Part shown: positions 5,858-5,865 of the stretch, in pieces | Numbering within the stretch: the stretch's first letter is position 1 | How the letters are laid out: the number at the start of each line of letters is the position of its first letter | Source of the DNA: Sphingomonas sp. | GTDB lineage: Bacteria > Pseudomonadota > Alphaproteobacteria > Sphingomonadales > Sphingomonadaceae | Reading direction: 5' to 3' | Assembly (NCBI GenBank): GCA_030146605.1 | Contig: JASLBO010000068.1 | Span: forward strand, 1-5,865 | Length of the DNA stretch: 5,865 nt | Made by a program: the position numbers and the translations under genes | Notes under the pieces: model-generated | Told to the model about the DNA's origin: nothing | What the model saw: only the letters and a program-made list of their open reading frames with translations | The model's database searches: none

Positions 5858-5865
5858 GTGGCCGC
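5858..5865 (+). CDS. atpB: Probable first codons of atpB (F0 subunit a), cut by the right edge
   Basis: A GTG at 5858 followed by GCC GC would encode a protein starting M-A-A or similar, as AtpB does in related bacteria. It lies 54 bases after the atpI stop with a modest purine-rich stretch (GATAAGAAG) before it. The call depends on position after atpI; only two full codons are present, so sequence evidence is minimal. Confidence 0.35.

Overview
The window is high-GC chromosomal DNA with compact gene packing. It most likely comes from an alphaproteobacterium of the sphingomonad group. The support is the PurB and AtpI sequences, a GGAAC-type (EcfG) promoter candidate, and the gene set. This is judged from recognised protein character only; no database search was possible. 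I found no rRNA, tRNA, CRISPR array, insertion sequence or phage gene.

Left part, minus strand: purB (adenylosuccinate lyase, complete) runs leftwards. It overlaps by two bases the start of a second gene that continues past the left edge. The 46 visible residues of that second gene look like the N-terminus of a bacterial heme oxygenase. A 297-base divergent intergenic region then leads to a plus-strand gene for a secreted protein with a Pro/Ala/Gln/Thr-rich linker and two C-terminal EF-hands. A candidate general-stress promoter sits upstream of it, overlapped by an inverted repeat.

Middle part: the EF-hand gene converges on radC. Their 188-base intergenic region holds a terminator-like hairpin for the EF-hand gene and a second, perfect 11-bp-arm palindrome.

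Right-centre, minus strand: three closely packed genes, in transcription order. They encode an unrecognised membrane-anchored protein, a phytase-like (PF13449-type) beta-propeller protein without a signal peptide, and RadC. Gaps are only 12 and 15 bases and all three lie in one reading frame, so they look like an operon.

Right end, plus strand: a short AtpI-family protein starts from TTG behind a strong Shine-Dalgarno sequence. The window ends about eight bases into what is probably atpB (GTG start), so this should be the front of the F0 part of the ATP synthase operon. It is divergent from the membrane-protein/phytase/radC operon, with a plausible -35/-10 promoter in between.

Most of this is housekeeping sequence. 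I see no convincing undescribed system. The points worth a second look are the stress-promoter/EF-hand unit, the purB-heme oxygenase coupling, the unknown membrane protein at the head of the radC operon, and the regulatory palindromes.
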